DNA of 21,987 bases from Bacteroidota bacterium (GCA_020631675.1 JAHDGT010000012.1:1-21987), one strand, 5' to 3'. Counted from the stretch's first letter, positions 1-7,818 are shown. The notes: generated by a model from the sequence alone, not told the origin. Translations and numbers: made by a program.

Positions 1-53
1 CCGCCAAACAGGGCGCATTCAGCGGCTTCATTACCACTCCTATCCCTTGCGCA
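1..53 (+). repeat. 3' part of dispersed structured element, copy A (cut by window edge)
   Basis: This is the distal part of the intergenic repeat also seen at 3747-3937, 12487-12653 and 21909-21987. The diagnostic block is CAGGGCGCATTC near 9-20, then ACCACTCCTATCCCTTGCGC at 33-52. It aligns with the reverse complement of 3747-3790 and with 12600-12653. The last bases, TGCGC at 48-52, are the 3' half of the closing stem; the 5' half lies outside the window. No coding potential is seen. Function unknown. Confidence 0.75.
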
Positions 54-290
54 TGCCAAATTTGAAATGAGATACAACTCTTAGCAAATAGAATTACCCT
101 CTATTTTGTCAACCTTTGATTGCTTTAACATTTTTTACCGCTCTACTCGAACAATTCCCCCCTCCAAATTGTAAGCAATTAGTCTTTTTGTCGACTACCT
201 AAGTGTGATTCAGCGTCACTCTTGAACACATCATATAGAAGGGATGCTTTCTTTTCAAGTTTCCGCTTCTCTCCTATTTCAAACCGAAAC

Positions 291-2720
291 ATGAATAAGA
301 CCTTAAACTCTTTCAGTTTCCGATTTTTTATCGGACTGATGCTAAGTGGTCTATTACTCGCGCCCCTGAATGGATACGCCCAAAGTAATGCCACCCAAAA
401 GTATACCCTAAGTGGTTACATCAAAGATGCTTCCTCTGGTGAGACCCTGCCAGGTGCGTCTGTATTCTTAGTAGAAGACCCAGTGAAAGGTACCTCTACT
501 AATGTCTACGGATTTTACTCCCTCACACTCCCAGCTGGCAAATACATCATTGGTGCCAGTTTTATAGGCTATGACGCCCAGCAATTCGAAGTAGACCTCA
601 GCTCCGATGACCTCAGCTTGAACATTGACCTTTCAACTGCAGGTATTCAATTAGAAGGGGTTGAGATCAGAGCCACCAGAAAAGACAATGTAGAAAGCAC
701 CGACATGGGTAAGGTGGAACTACAAGTAGAAAAAATCAAAAAATTACCCGCATTGATGGGTGAAGTAGATGTGGTGCGTACGCTACAATTATTACCCGGC
801 GTAATGAGTAGTGGTGAGGTGAATTCCGGCTTATATGTTAGAGGTGGTGGGCCAGATCAAAACCTCGTACTCTTAGATGAGGCCGTAGTATACAATACAG
901 GTCACCTATTCGGTTTCTTCAGTGTGTTCAACTCTGATGCGATCAAAAGCACCAACCTTCAAAAAGGAACCATGCCAGCTGAATACGGCGGGCGACTTTC
1001 CAGTGTACTGGACGTGACCATGAAAGAGGGAAACAACCAACGCTTTCAAGCAGATGGAGGTATTGGTATCATTTCTTCAAGACTCACCTTACAAGGGCCG
1101 ATTCAGAAAAACAAGAGTTCTTTTTTAGTCAGTGGCCGCCGTACTTATGCGGATGCCATCGCCAAGCCATTTTTAAAAGGAACCGACTTTGAAGGTAATG
1201 GCTACTACTTCTACGACCTGAATGCCAAAGCCAATTACATTTTCTCTGATAAAGACAGAATTTTTCTGAGTGGCTATTTTGGAAGAGATGTATTCAATTT
1301 CAGAAGTGCCGACGGTTTCGGTTTTGATATGCCTTGGGGTAATGCAACGGCAACACTACGTTGGAACCACCTGTTCAATGACAAGTTGTTCATGAATACA
1401 ACGGCCATTTTCAATCAATATGACTTTGGGGCGATCGCCAGCTTTAATGATTTCTCAAGTGAGTTCAGCTCGGGAGTTGAAGACTGGAACGGAAAAATAG
1501 ATTTCGATTACTTCCCTAACCCGAATCATAAGATCAAATTCGGGGCGAACTATACCTACCATACCTTCACCCCTTATTTCCTAGAAGCACAGATCGGAGA
1601 TACAGAGATCAATAGTGATGATCGTATTCGCCAGCGTGCCAATGAAGCAGCCATCTATATTCAAGATGACATGAGTATCACTGACGACTTTCAGATTCAT
1701 GTCGGACTACGGGCTTCTGCTTTTCAGCAGGTAGGCCCTTATACGACACCTGAGCTAAACGAACAAGGTGTAGTTGTTGATACTTTAAACTACGAGCGAG
1801 GTGATGTCATTGCAAGTTATGGAGGTATAGAACCTAGATTCGCTGCTCGCTATAAAGTGGGTGTAGATGGTGCTATTAAAGCAAGTGCCATCATGACCAA
1901 TCAATACATCCATTTGGTCAGTAATAGTGGGGTTACCTTACCCATTGACCTTTGGGTACCAAGTTCTGCGAAAGTGAAGCCGCAAAGGGGTATACAATAC
2001 AGTGCTGGATATTTCAGAAACTTCTTGAACGATCAGTTCGAGGCTTCTGTTGAGGTGTACTACAAAAACATGAACAATCAGATCGAGTACTCTGAGGATT
2101 ATGTGCCCGAGTTAGGAGAACCTGTTGAAAATAGTTTTGTTTTCGGTAAAGGTCGCTCTTACGGTATGGAGCTTTTCTTGAAGAAAAGAACAGGTAAATT
2201 CAATGGCTGGGTGGGTTATACCTTATCCAGAACAGTAAGAGAATTCCCTGACATCAATGATGGTAGAATATTCCCGGCTACTTTTGATCGTACGCATGAT
2301 CTTTCTGTGGTGACCAGCTACGACATTCATCCTCGATGGACATTAAGTGCGGTATTTGTTTACGGTACGGGGCAGACCCTTACGCTACCCAATAGCTTCG
2401 TCATCATCGAAAACTACCCGCATGTGGAGTATGGAGATAGAAACAGCTATCGTTTACCTGCATATCACAGATTGGATTTCTCAGCGGTGTATCGAATCAG
2501 TAAGGAGAATGCTCGTTTCTATAATGACCTGAACATCTCCATCTACAACGTATACAACAACTACAATCCGTTCTTCGTATACGCATCTCCAGATGTTCCA
2601 ACTACCACACAGACGGCTGATGATCTGACCAATACCTTGAATTGGGGTTTTGACATGAATTTGAAACAAGTTTCTTTATTCCCGATCGTACCTTCTATTA
2701 CTTGGAATTTCAGTTTTTAG
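291..2720 (+). CDS. TonB-dependent receptor with N-terminal carboxypeptidase-like regulatory domain
   Basis: Outer-membrane beta-barrel receptor that imports a ligand using energy from TonB-ExbBD; the ligand cannot be told from sequence. The frame is open from a TTG at 222, but the ATG at 291 starts a clear signal peptide (hydrophobic core around residues 10-25, cleavage near YA-Q at 30-31), so 291 is preferred, giving 809 residues. After the signal comes a CarboxypepD_reg-like beta-sandwich (about 36-120; GYIKDASSGETLPGA), then a plug domain (about 125-250; LYVRGGGPDQNLVLLDE and EYGGRLSSVLDV are typical), then the barrel, ending in the aromatic NFSF expected for barrel insertion. A DUF4249 lipoprotein follows 47 bases downstream, a frequent partner of such receptors in Bacteroidota. 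In the 237 bases between the repeat at 1-53 and the start I see no convincing TAnnTTTG promoter. Confidence 0.93.
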   Translation: MNKTLNSFSFRFFIGLMLSGLLLAPLNGYAQSNATQKYTLSGYIKDASSGETLPGASVFLVEDPVKGTSTNVYGFYSLTLPAGKYIIGASFIGYDAQQFEVDLSSDDLSLNIDLSTAGIQLEGVEIRATRKDNVESTDMGKVELQVEKIKKLPALMGEVDVVRTLQLLPGVMSSGEVNSGLYVRGGGPDQNLVLLDEAVVYNTGHLFGFFSVFNSDAIKSTNLQKGTMPAEYGGRLSSVLDVTMKEGNNQRFQADGGIGIISSRLTLQGPIQKNKSSFLVSGRRTYADAIAKPFLKGTDFEGNGYYFYDLNAKANYIFSDKDRIFLSGYFGRDVFNFRSADGFGFDMPWGNATATLRWNHLFNDKLFMNTTAIFNQYDFGAIASFNDFSSEFSSGVEDWNGKIDFDYFPNPNHKIKFGANYTYHTFTPYFLEAQIGDTEINSDDRIRQRANEAAIYIQDDMSITDDFQIHVGLRASAFQQVGPYTTPELNEQGVVVDTLNYERGDVIASYGGIEPRFAARYKVGVDGAIKASAIMTNQYIHLVSNSGVTLPIDLWVPSSAKVKPQRGIQYSAGYFRNFLNDQFEASVEVYYKNMNNQIEYSEDYVPELGEPVENSFVFGKGRSYGMELFLKKRTGKFNGWVGYTLSRTVREFPDINDGRIFPATFDRTHDLSVVTSYDIHPRWTLSAVFVYGTGQTLTLPNSFVIIENYPHVEYGDRNSYRLPAYHRLDFSAVYRISKENARFYNDLNISIYNVYNNYNPFFVYASPDVPTTTQTADDLTNTLNWGFDMNLKQVSLFPIVPSITWNFSF

Positions 2721-2767
2721 AACATGTTCAGGAGTTTATTTTATCGACTTTTTTTGAAGAAAATAGC

Positions 2768-3721
2768 ATGCAACATACATCTTATTATAAATATAGTTTC
2801 CTACTCATTTGCATTTTGTTCGGCGCACTCGCTCTGAGCTGCGAACGAGACATCACCTTAGATCTGGATCCTCCTGAATCTAAAGTGGTTGTAGAAGGAA
2901 GCATAGAAACCGGCCAGCCTCCTATTATTTTACTGAGTAGGAATCAACCTTACTTCGGCTCTTTTGATTTCAGTGATTTCGCTGGTTCTTTTGAAAGAAA
3001 TGCCTTAGTCACTGTTAGTGATGGTGAACAAAGTGTTCAATTAGACGAGATTTGTTATTCAGAACTCAGTCCGGCAGAACAACAACTACTATTTGGCGAC
3101 ACCTCTGGTATACCGGAAGATTTCGACTACTGCCTGTACACGATTTTTGATTTTGTGCCGAGCATGTTGGGAGAAAACGGTAAGACTTACAGCTTGCAAA
3201 TATTAACAGAAGATGGCACAGAGATCAGTGCCAGCACTAAGATACCCGAACCAGTACAGATAGACTCCACTTGGCTGGTACCTCATACTAGCGAGAATTA
3301 CGATTCTATGTCGAGGGTATTCATTGAAATGACGGATCCAGATACTTTAGGTAATTATTACCGTTTATGGACCAATGTGAATAATGGTCCTTTTTTACCG
3401 GGCTTTGGTTCTACTTTTGATGATGCATTCGTTAATGGTAATAAATTCTTCTTTCCTGTTGACTACCCTTATTTGAGGACCGACAGCATTGACAATGGTT
3501 CTTTTGGATATGTAGAATGGGGAGATACTTTAGGCATTAAATTAGCCAGCATAGACAAAGCTGCTTACGACTGGTGGAATGTGTTAGAATATGCGGCCAA
3601 TAGTTCTGGCCCGTTGAGCAGTGCTACAGCTTTAAAGACGAATATTGAAGGAGGTACAGGTGTATGGTGTGGCTATGGTGTGGCCGATATTGTATATGTG
3701 CCTGTGATTGGCGAGCAGTAA
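2768..3721 (+). CDS. DUF4249 domain-containing lipoprotein
   Basis: Predicted exported lipoprotein of 317 residues. The ATG at 2768 is chosen over an upstream TTG at 2702, which would overlap the preceding receptor, because it gives a short signal peptide ending in the lipobox LALSC with the acylated Cys at residue 25. The mature start (ERDITLDLDPP) and the conserved core (CLYTIFDFVP, GKTYSLQILTEDGTEISAS, KIPEPVQIDSTW) match my memory of DUF4249 proteins. Such genes commonly sit directly after a carboxypeptidase-domain TonB-dependent receptor, as here, and probably form a two-gene operon with it. The likely place is the outer membrane, as an accessory surface or periplasmic partner of the receptor; the biochemical role is not established. 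A reverse-oriented copy of the dispersed repeat begins 25 bases after the stop. Confidence 0.87.
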   Translation: MQHTSYYKYSFLLICILFGALALSCERDITLDLDPPESKVVVEGSIETGQPPIILLSRNQPYFGSFDFSDFAGSFERNALVTVSDGEQSVQLDEICYSELSPAEQQLLFGDTSGIPEDFDYCLYTIFDFVPSMLGENGKTYSLQILTEDGTEISASTKIPEPVQIDSTWLVPHTSENYDSMSRVFIEMTDPDTLGNYYRLWTNVNNGPFLPGFGSTFDDAFVNGNKFFFPVDYPYLRTDSIDNGSFGYVEWGDTLGIKLASIDKAAYDWWNVLEYAANSSGPLSSATALKTNIEGGTGVWCGYGVADIVYVPVIGEQ

Positions 3722-3746
3722 TTAAGTACGCTTGAAGTATGCGAAA

Positions 3747-3937
3747 CTGCGAGGGATAGTAGCGGTTATGAAGCGGACAGATGCGCCCTGAGCGGCGGCT
3801 TACGAAAGCGACCTCGCGAAGCTCTTTGTAAGCCTGCCAGCGAAGCAGCAGATGGCAGCTGAATTTTAGCGAATAGCCCGGTTTTGAACTACAGCTTTTG
3901 TCGTGATAACGCAATAGCTGTAGTTCAAAACGCAGCC
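3747..3937 (-). repeat. Dispersed structured element, copy B (complete, reverse orientation)
   Basis: It fills most of the 302-base gap between the DUF4249 gene and the thioredoxin reductase gene. Read on the minus strand it starts GGCTGCG (3937-3931), carries a 16-bp perfect hairpin (arms 3881-3896 and 3916-3931, 19-base loop), then the box CGGGCTATTCG, a central hairpin (3797-3808 with 3824-3834, one bulge), a CAGGGCGCAT block, and finally CCGCTACTATCCC with CGCAG (3751-3747), which can pair with the starting CTGCG. The central box and tail align with the copies at 1-53, 12487-12653 and 21909-21987, but both hairpins have different sequences. No coding frame is supported. Confidence 0.8.
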
Positions 3938-4023
3938 AAAAGAAAAACAAACTTTTGTAGCTTTTAGATTGTTTATATTCGCGGCTGTTTCAAGAAAAAT
4001 CAACAAACAAATAGCATATCAAT

Positions 4024-5316
4024 ATGTCAGCTCAACAGGAACATGTAAAGTGTTTGATCATTGGTTCTGGTCCGGCGGGATTCACTGCGGCGATCTATGC
4101 TTCTCGTGCGAATTTAAAACCGGTTTTGTACACGGGCGCACAAGCAGGTGGTCAGCTCATGGAAACAACGGATGTGGAAAATTATCCGGGTTATCCTGAT
4201 GCGGTAACTGGTCCTAAAATGATGGAGGACTTTCAAAACCAAGCAACTCGAATGGGTTGTGACATTCGTTACGGAACGATCACGTCTGTCGATTTTTCCA
4301 GCAATGGGGAAGGTCCGCATAGCGTGGTCATTGACGAGCGAGAAACTGTTTCTGCTGATACGATCATCATATCTACAGGTGCTTCGGCTAAATGGTTGGG
4401 CTTGGAGAGCGAGATTCGTTTGCGCGATATTGGTGGTGGTGTTTCTGCCTGTGCGGTTTGTGATGGTTTCTTCTACAAAGGAAAGACCGTTTGTGTGATC
4501 GGTGCGGGTGATACGGCCAGTGAAGAAGCACTCTACCTTGCTAATCTTTGCCCAACGGTACACATGTTCGTTCGTAGAGATGAAATGCGCGCTTCTCAAG
4601 TGATGAGAGAGCGTGTGAAAAGCAAGGAAAACATCATCATCCACTGGAATACGGAGGTGGAAGAGGTGCTTGGAGACCAAGAAGTGGTCGGCGCACGTGT
4701 TTTCAATAACCAAACTGGTGAAAAGACGGATATTGAGCTGCAAGGTTTCTTCGTAGCGATCGGTCACAAGCCGAATACCGACATTTTCAAAGATTATCTT
4801 GACCTGGACTCAGAGGGCTATATTGTAACTCAAGCTGATAGCTCTAGGACGAATGTAGAGGGCGTTTTCGCTTCTGGTGATGCTCAGGATAAGATCTACC
4901 GACAAGCTGTTACAGCGGCAGGCACAGGCTGTATGGCCGCTTTAGATGCGGAACGTTGGTTATCACATAAAGAATTCATTGCTGCTCAAGAAGCGGCTAA
5001 AAACAATAATACTGGTTCTATGGCTGTAGACAGCATACTTGATGCGATCAAGACCAAAGCAGCACAAAGTGATGCTTTAGGTAAGACAATTAAATTCAAC
5101 TTCGGTGAAGAACAGATCTTCATTGACGGCACAGGAGAGAGCAATACCGTTAGTGTTGCCGACACAGAAGCGGATTGCACCGTTGGTGTTGATCTAGAAG
5201 ATTTCAAATCGCTGATGAAAGGTGATCTTAACCCTATGATGGCGTTCATGTCAGGTAAGTTAAAGATCGATGGCGATATGGGCGTGGCAATGAAGTTACA
5301 GAGCTTGTTTGCTTAA
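4024..5316 (+). CDS. trxB: Thioredoxin-disulfide reductase fused to a C-terminal SCP2 sterol-binding-like domain
   Basis: Flavoprotein that passes electrons from NADPH through FAD and a redox disulfide to thioredoxin; cytoplasmic. Seen: FAD-binding GSGPAG at 14-19, the active-site pair CAVC at 143-146 (usual CATC), an NADPH-binding GAGDTAS, the NADP phosphate-binding VRRDEMRAS, and the FAD-binding GVFASGDAQD near the end of the reductase part. Typical enzymes end near residue 315; this protein has 430. The extra part, about 330-430, reads as an SCP2-type lipid-carrier domain (IKFNFGEEQIFIDG, then CTVGVDLEDFKSLMKGDLNP and MSGKLKIDGDMGVAMKL). It is in frame with no sign of a frameshift. The ATG at 4024 fits the family N-terminus. 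Upstream, TATATTCG at 3974-3981 is a one-mismatch -7 box without a well-placed -33 partner. Reductase assignment is secure; the SCP2 part is from pattern recognition. Confidence 0.95.
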   Translation: MSAQQEHVKCLIIGSGPAGFTAAIYASRANLKPVLYTGAQAGGQLMETTDVENYPGYPDAVTGPKMMEDFQNQATRMGCDIRYGTITSVDFSSNGEGPHSVVIDERETVSADTIIISTGASAKWLGLESEIRLRDIGGGVSACAVCDGFFYKGKTVCVIGAGDTASEEALYLANLCPTVHMFVRRDEMRASQVMRERVKSKENIIIHWNTEVEEVLGDQEVVGARVFNNQTGEKTDIELQGFFVAIGHKPNTDIFKDYLDLDSEGYIVTQADSSRTNVEGVFASGDAQDKIYRQAVTAAGTGCMAALDAERWLSHKEFIAAQEAAKNNNTGSMAVDSILDAIKTKAAQSDALGKTIKFNFGEEQIFIDGTGESNTVSVADTEADCTVGVDLEDFKSLMKGDLNPMMAFMSGKLKIDGDMGVAMKLQSLFA

Positions 5317-5322
5317 TAAAGA

Positions 5323-5354
5323 AAGACATAAGATTTAAGACGTAAGACATACGA
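5323..5354. repeat. Short overlapping direct repeats AAGACRTAMGA
   Basis: Three closely spaced versions of an 11-base unit lie just after the trxB stop: AAGACATAAGA (5323-5333), AAGACGTAAGA (5337-5347) and AAGACATACGA (5344-5354). A small hairpin GCTGATTT/AAATCAGC (5366-5373 with 5378-5385) follows. The function is unknown; it could be simple-sequence drift between convergent genes. Confidence 0.45.
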
Positions 5355-5443
5355 CTTTTGCTGACGCTGATTTAAAAAAATCAGCAACACTATATGCTTA
5401 ATTTGTCCATGTCTTAATATGAAATCCATTATAGATTTACAGA

Positions 5444-5475
5444 AAAGGCGATACTTTTGATAGTATCGCCTTTTT
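5444..5475. terminator. Bidirectional intrinsic terminator between trxB and tesB
   Basis: A perfect 12-bp stem AAAGGCGATACT (5444-5455) and AGTATCGCCTTT (5462-5473) with a 6-base loop is followed by a T run on the plus strand and preceded by an A run, so it can end transcription from both convergent genes. It lies 127 bases after the trxB stop and 47 bases beyond the tesB stop. Confidence 0.85.
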
Positions 5476-5493
5476 AATTTATAATATGGTCAA

Positions 5494-5518
5494 GGGCGAC
5501 CACAAGGGTCGCCCCTAC
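5494..5518. repeat. REP-like GC-rich palindrome (GGGCGACC/GGTCGCCC-CTAC)
   Basis: An 8-bp perfect stem, GGGCGACC (5494-5501) and GGTCGCCC (5507-5514), with loop ACAAG is followed by CTAC. The reverse complement begins GTAGGGGCGACCC. Short palindromes of this type recur between genes in many unrelated bacterial genomes, to my recollection. It lies 4 bases from the tesB stop, next to the AT-flanked terminator, and is much more GC-rich than its surroundings. Confidence 0.6.
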
Positions 5519-5522
5519 ATCA

Positions 5523-6374
5523 CTATCGTCTTTTTCTGATCATACCCTCTTGCACGACAGATGCGATGATCTGTCCTTGTCGGTTGTAGACACTTCCTCT
5601 GTTAAATCCTCTTGCGTTGGTGGCACTTGGGCTATCTAGAGCATATAAAACCCAATCATCCATTTTAGGTTCTCTGTGGAACCACATGGCGTGATCCAAA
5701 CTTGCCATTTGCACGCTTCTAAAAGGTGTTGTGGATTGATGAGGCAAGAGAGAAGTGGCCAATAAATTATAGTCGCTGGCATAGGCTAAGATCTCTCTAT
5801 GCAGTCTATCATCACTGATCTCGCCTTTAGAGCGCATCCATACATGGCGAATGGGTTTGGTACTTTTAAGATCGGAAAGGTCAGGTTGTTCCACAGGTCT
5901 GAACTCTATCGGACGCGGCATTTTGAAGAAGTAGTATATCTCAGGTACAATATCCTTGTAGGGTTCCGCCCATTCTATATCGGTTTTCAATTCTTCGGGC
6001 GGTGTCACATCAGGCATGGGTAATTGATGCTCCAAACCTTCTTGTTGCAATTGAAAAGAAGCCGCCATTACAAAGATGGGACGCCCTTTTTGAATCGCTG
6101 TGATCCTTCTAGTGGTGAAGCTACCTCCATCCCTTGTGTTTTCAACTTCGTAAACGATGGGTTTCCGCACATCTCCCGGCAAAATGAAGTACGCGTGCAA
6201 GGAATGCGCTAAACGATCTTCAGGAACAGTTTCTCTACCAGCCCTCAATGCCTGTGCCAGTACTTGGCCACCAAATACATTGCCCCAGGGCGTGAAATGA
6301 GACTGGCCTCTAAAGATCTGTTCTTCTATCCGCTCTAAATCAAGAATCTTAATCAGGTCTTGAACATTTTCCAT
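5523..6374 (-). CDS. tesB: Acyl-CoA thioesterase II (TesB family)
   Basis: Cytoplasmic enzyme that hydrolyses acyl-CoA to free fatty acid and CoA. The 283-residue length is close to E. coli TesB (about 286), and the double hot-dog fold motifs are all present: FRGQSHFTPWGNVFGGQVLAQAL near 21-43, HSLHAYFILPGD at 58-68, RDGGSFTTRRI, then AYASDYNLL, MASLDHAMWFHR and ASVVQEGMIR. The catalytic triad known from E. coli (Asp204, Thr228, Gln278) maps to Asp201, Ser225 (a conservative Thr-to-Ser change) and Gln275. The ATG at 6374 matches the family N-terminus. The gene is convergent with trxB and divergent from the epimerase gene (198 bases between starts); no operon partner is seen. Confidence 0.95.
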   Translation of the reverse strand: MENVQDLIKILDLERIEEQIFRGQSHFTPWGNVFGGQVLAQALRAGRETVPEDRLAHSLHAYFILPGDVRKPIVYEVENTRDGGSFTTRRITAIQKGRPIFVMAASFQLQQEGLEHQLPMPDVTPPEELKTDIEWAEPYKDIVPEIYYFFKMPRPIEFRPVEQPDLSDLKSTKPIRHVWMRSKGEISDDRLHREILAYASDYNLLATSLLPHQSTTPFRSVQMASLDHAMWFHREPKMDDWVLYALDSPSATNARGFNRGSVYNRQGQIIASVVQEGMIRKRR

Positions 6375-6469
6375 ATTGAAACATTATATTTTAAATGGCT
6401 TAGTGTATCAACTCTTAATCAATAAGCATTGACTTAGTTTTATACAATTTCGTCATTCTACTTGAATAA

Positions 6470-6501
6470 TTTCGCAAATGAGGACAAGCTGTTTATATTT
6501 G
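6470..6501 (+). promoter_or_regulatory. Candidate Bacteroidota-type promoter for the epimerase gene
   Basis: TATATTTG at 6494-6501 matches the -7 consensus TAnnTTTG. TTTC at 6470-6473, 20 bases upstream, is a one-mismatch -33 TTTG. Transcription would start near 6508, about 65 bases before the ATG at 6573. A small inverted repeat ACTTAAA/TTTAAGT (6505-6511 with 6523-6529) lies at the predicted start. Confidence 0.45.
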
Positions 6502-6572
6502 ATCACTTAAAGTATAGGGTAATTTAAGTACAGATCTTTACATCCATCATCGTCCATTTAATCCAAGCAGCC

Positions 6573-7577
6573 ATGAAACAGCCCAATATACTCATAATGG
6601 GCGGCACTTACTTTGTTGGAAGGGTTTTAGTTGAACAACTACAAAAAGCCGGCTTTAAAAGTGTCACACTATTCAATAGAGGGAAAACCAATCCCGATCT
6701 GTTCCCGAACTACTCCCTCATTAAAGGAGATCGTAGAACGGATGACATTCAACAACTCAAAGACACCCACTGGGATGTGGTCGTTGATTGTAGCTCCTAC
6801 TATCCCGATCCGCTACAATCGCTTTTATCAATATTGAAAAAGAATTGTGGGCACTACATTTATGTGTCTACTATTTCCGTTTACGACAATTCTAAGAAAA
6901 AAGACCCATTGGCTTATGTGGTCGAATCCGACCCATTACTTTGCTGCACCCTCGAAGAGCGAGAAGATAAGACCATGGCTACTTATGGTAAAAAGAAGGT
7001 AGCTTGTGAAGCAGAAGTCATTGAAAGTGGCATTCCTTATACCATTTTTCGCCCTTCTGTGATTTACGGTAGTTACGACCCTTTTGATCGTCATTACTAT
7101 TGGTTATATCGCATTCAACAATCTAAAGAGATATTGGTTCCGAATGATAACTTTTTCAAAAGCTCATTCACCTATGTGAAAGACTTTGCAGAATTAATGA
7201 TAGAAGCCATTAAAAGTCCGCCCAAAAATGACATTTACAATGTGACAACACATGAACCGATGTCTATAGTGGATCTGGTTAAACGCAGTGCTGAAGCACT
7301 TGACAAAAATCCTAAACTGCTTTTTGTAGATCAACTCAGCTTACAAAAGTTAGAGGTCAGACCCTGGGCGGACATATCCCTTTGGACAGGCAGTGATGTT
7401 TGTAAGATATCAAATGATAAATTGCAAAAAGACTTCAAAGCCTCTTTCACCCCCTTTGCGGATAGTATTCGTGCTAGCTTCGGCTTTTACGAAGAAAAAG
7501 ACCTGCCTCGACCTACTTACGGTATTTCTTTAGTACAAGAAGTAGAACTGATAAAAAAGGCTTTGGAAATCATGTGA
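6573..7577 (+). CDS. NAD-dependent epimerase/dehydratase family protein (extended SDR, CSP41-like)
   Basis: Predicted cytoplasmic NAD(P)-binding protein of 334 residues with a Rossmann fold. The N-terminal NILIMGGTYFVG has the GGTxFxG nucleotide-binding variant (residues 10-16), followed by VTLFNRGKTN and the KGDRR/WDVVVD pattern typical of the branch containing chloroplast CSP41-like proteins and many uncharacterised bacterial epimerase-like proteins. The Tyr-Lys pair of extended SDRs is present as YGKKK (Tyr138, Lys142), and FRPSVIYG and YVKDFAELM fit the later sugar-binding half. The substrate is not determined; a nucleotide-sugar or a related compound is possible, and some relatives bind RNA. 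The gene stands alone with its own candidate promoter at 6470-6501. The start ATG is supported by the immediately following Rossmann strand. Confidence 0.88.
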   Translation: MKQPNILIMGGTYFVGRVLVEQLQKAGFKSVTLFNRGKTNPDLFPNYSLIKGDRRTDDIQQLKDTHWDVVVDCSSYYPDPLQSLLSILKKNCGHYIYVSTISVYDNSKKKDPLAYVVESDPLLCCTLEEREDKTMATYGKKKVACEAEVIESGIPYTIFRPSVIYGSYDPFDRHYYWLYRIQQSKEILVPNDNFFKSSFTYVKDFAELMIEAIKSPPKNDIYNVTTHEPMSIVDLVKRSAEALDKNPKLLFVDQLSLQKLEVRPWADISLWTGSDVCKISNDKLQKDFKASFTPFADSIRASFGFYEEKDLPRPTYGISLVQEVELIKKALEIM

Positions 7578-7667
7578 TAGTGAGGTAGGTTCAGATGAAA
7601 AACCTTAGACTACCTCAGGGTATCTCTTAAGCGATTTTGAACTTTTTTCAGCTTTTTTTCATTATTG

Positions 7668-7699
7668 TTTGTGTAGTCCATGAAGGCGATATATATTTG
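7668..7699 (+). promoter_or_regulatory. Bacteroidota-type promoter for tRNA-Val
   Basis: TTTG at 7668-7671 and TATATTTG at 7692-7699, separated by 20 bases, match the Bacteroidota sigma-ABfr consensus TTTG-N19-21-TAnnTTTG exactly. The expected start, near 7706, is about 27 bases before the tRNA. No coding gene begins in this stretch, so the tRNA is the obvious target. The rest of 7578-7667 holds only a weak hairpin (7581-7588 with 7610-7617) after the epimerase stop, without a T run. Confidence 0.75.
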
Positions 7700-7732
7700 C
7701 ATCGCTTTAGGAAACAAGGGCACTTTTATTAG

Positions 7733-7807
7733 GGGCGATTAGCTCAGCTGGTTCAGAGCACCTCCCTTACAAGGAGGGGGTCACTGGTTCGAATCCAGTA
7801 TCGCCCA
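7733..7807 (+). tRNA. tRNA-Val (anticodon UAC)
   Basis: A full cloverleaf is visible: acceptor GGGCGAT (7733-7739) pairing with ATCGCCC (7800-7806), D stem GCTC/GAGC, anticodon stem CCTCC/GGAGG enclosing the loop CTTACAA with anticodon TAC, a 5-base variable loop, and T stem ACTGG/CCAGT enclosing TTCGAAT. Anticodon UAC reads GUA and other GUN valine codons. The CCA end is not encoded (discriminator A, then CAT). It is a single tRNA with its own promoter and terminator. Confidence 0.97.
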
Positions 7808-7818
7808 CATTGATTTTG

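Noticed and set aside
222..290. TTG-initiated N-terminal extension of the TonB-dependent receptor
   Set aside because: The 23 extra residues precede an ordinary signal peptide that begins at the ATG at 291.
3881..3931. The 16-bp perfect hairpin as a transcription terminator for the DUF4249 gene
   Set aside because: No T run follows on either strand and the hairpin occupies the first-stem position of the dispersed element; it is better read as part of the repeat.
3624..3950. Minus-strand open frame of 108 residues overlapping the DUF4249 end and repeat copy B
   Set aside because: It runs across the structured repeat and a well-supported gene, has low-complexity composition without a recognisable domain, and is explained by the repeat.
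4114..4767. Minus-strand open frame of 217 residues inside trxB
   Set aside because: It lies wholly inside a gene with complete thioredoxin reductase motifs and its translation resembles no family; a shadow frame.
7733..7807. tRNA-Val as an attachment site of an integrated island carrying the Roco gene
   Set aside because: No duplicate of the tRNA 3' end is visible downstream up to lipB and there is no integrase gene in the window, so insertion is not supported.
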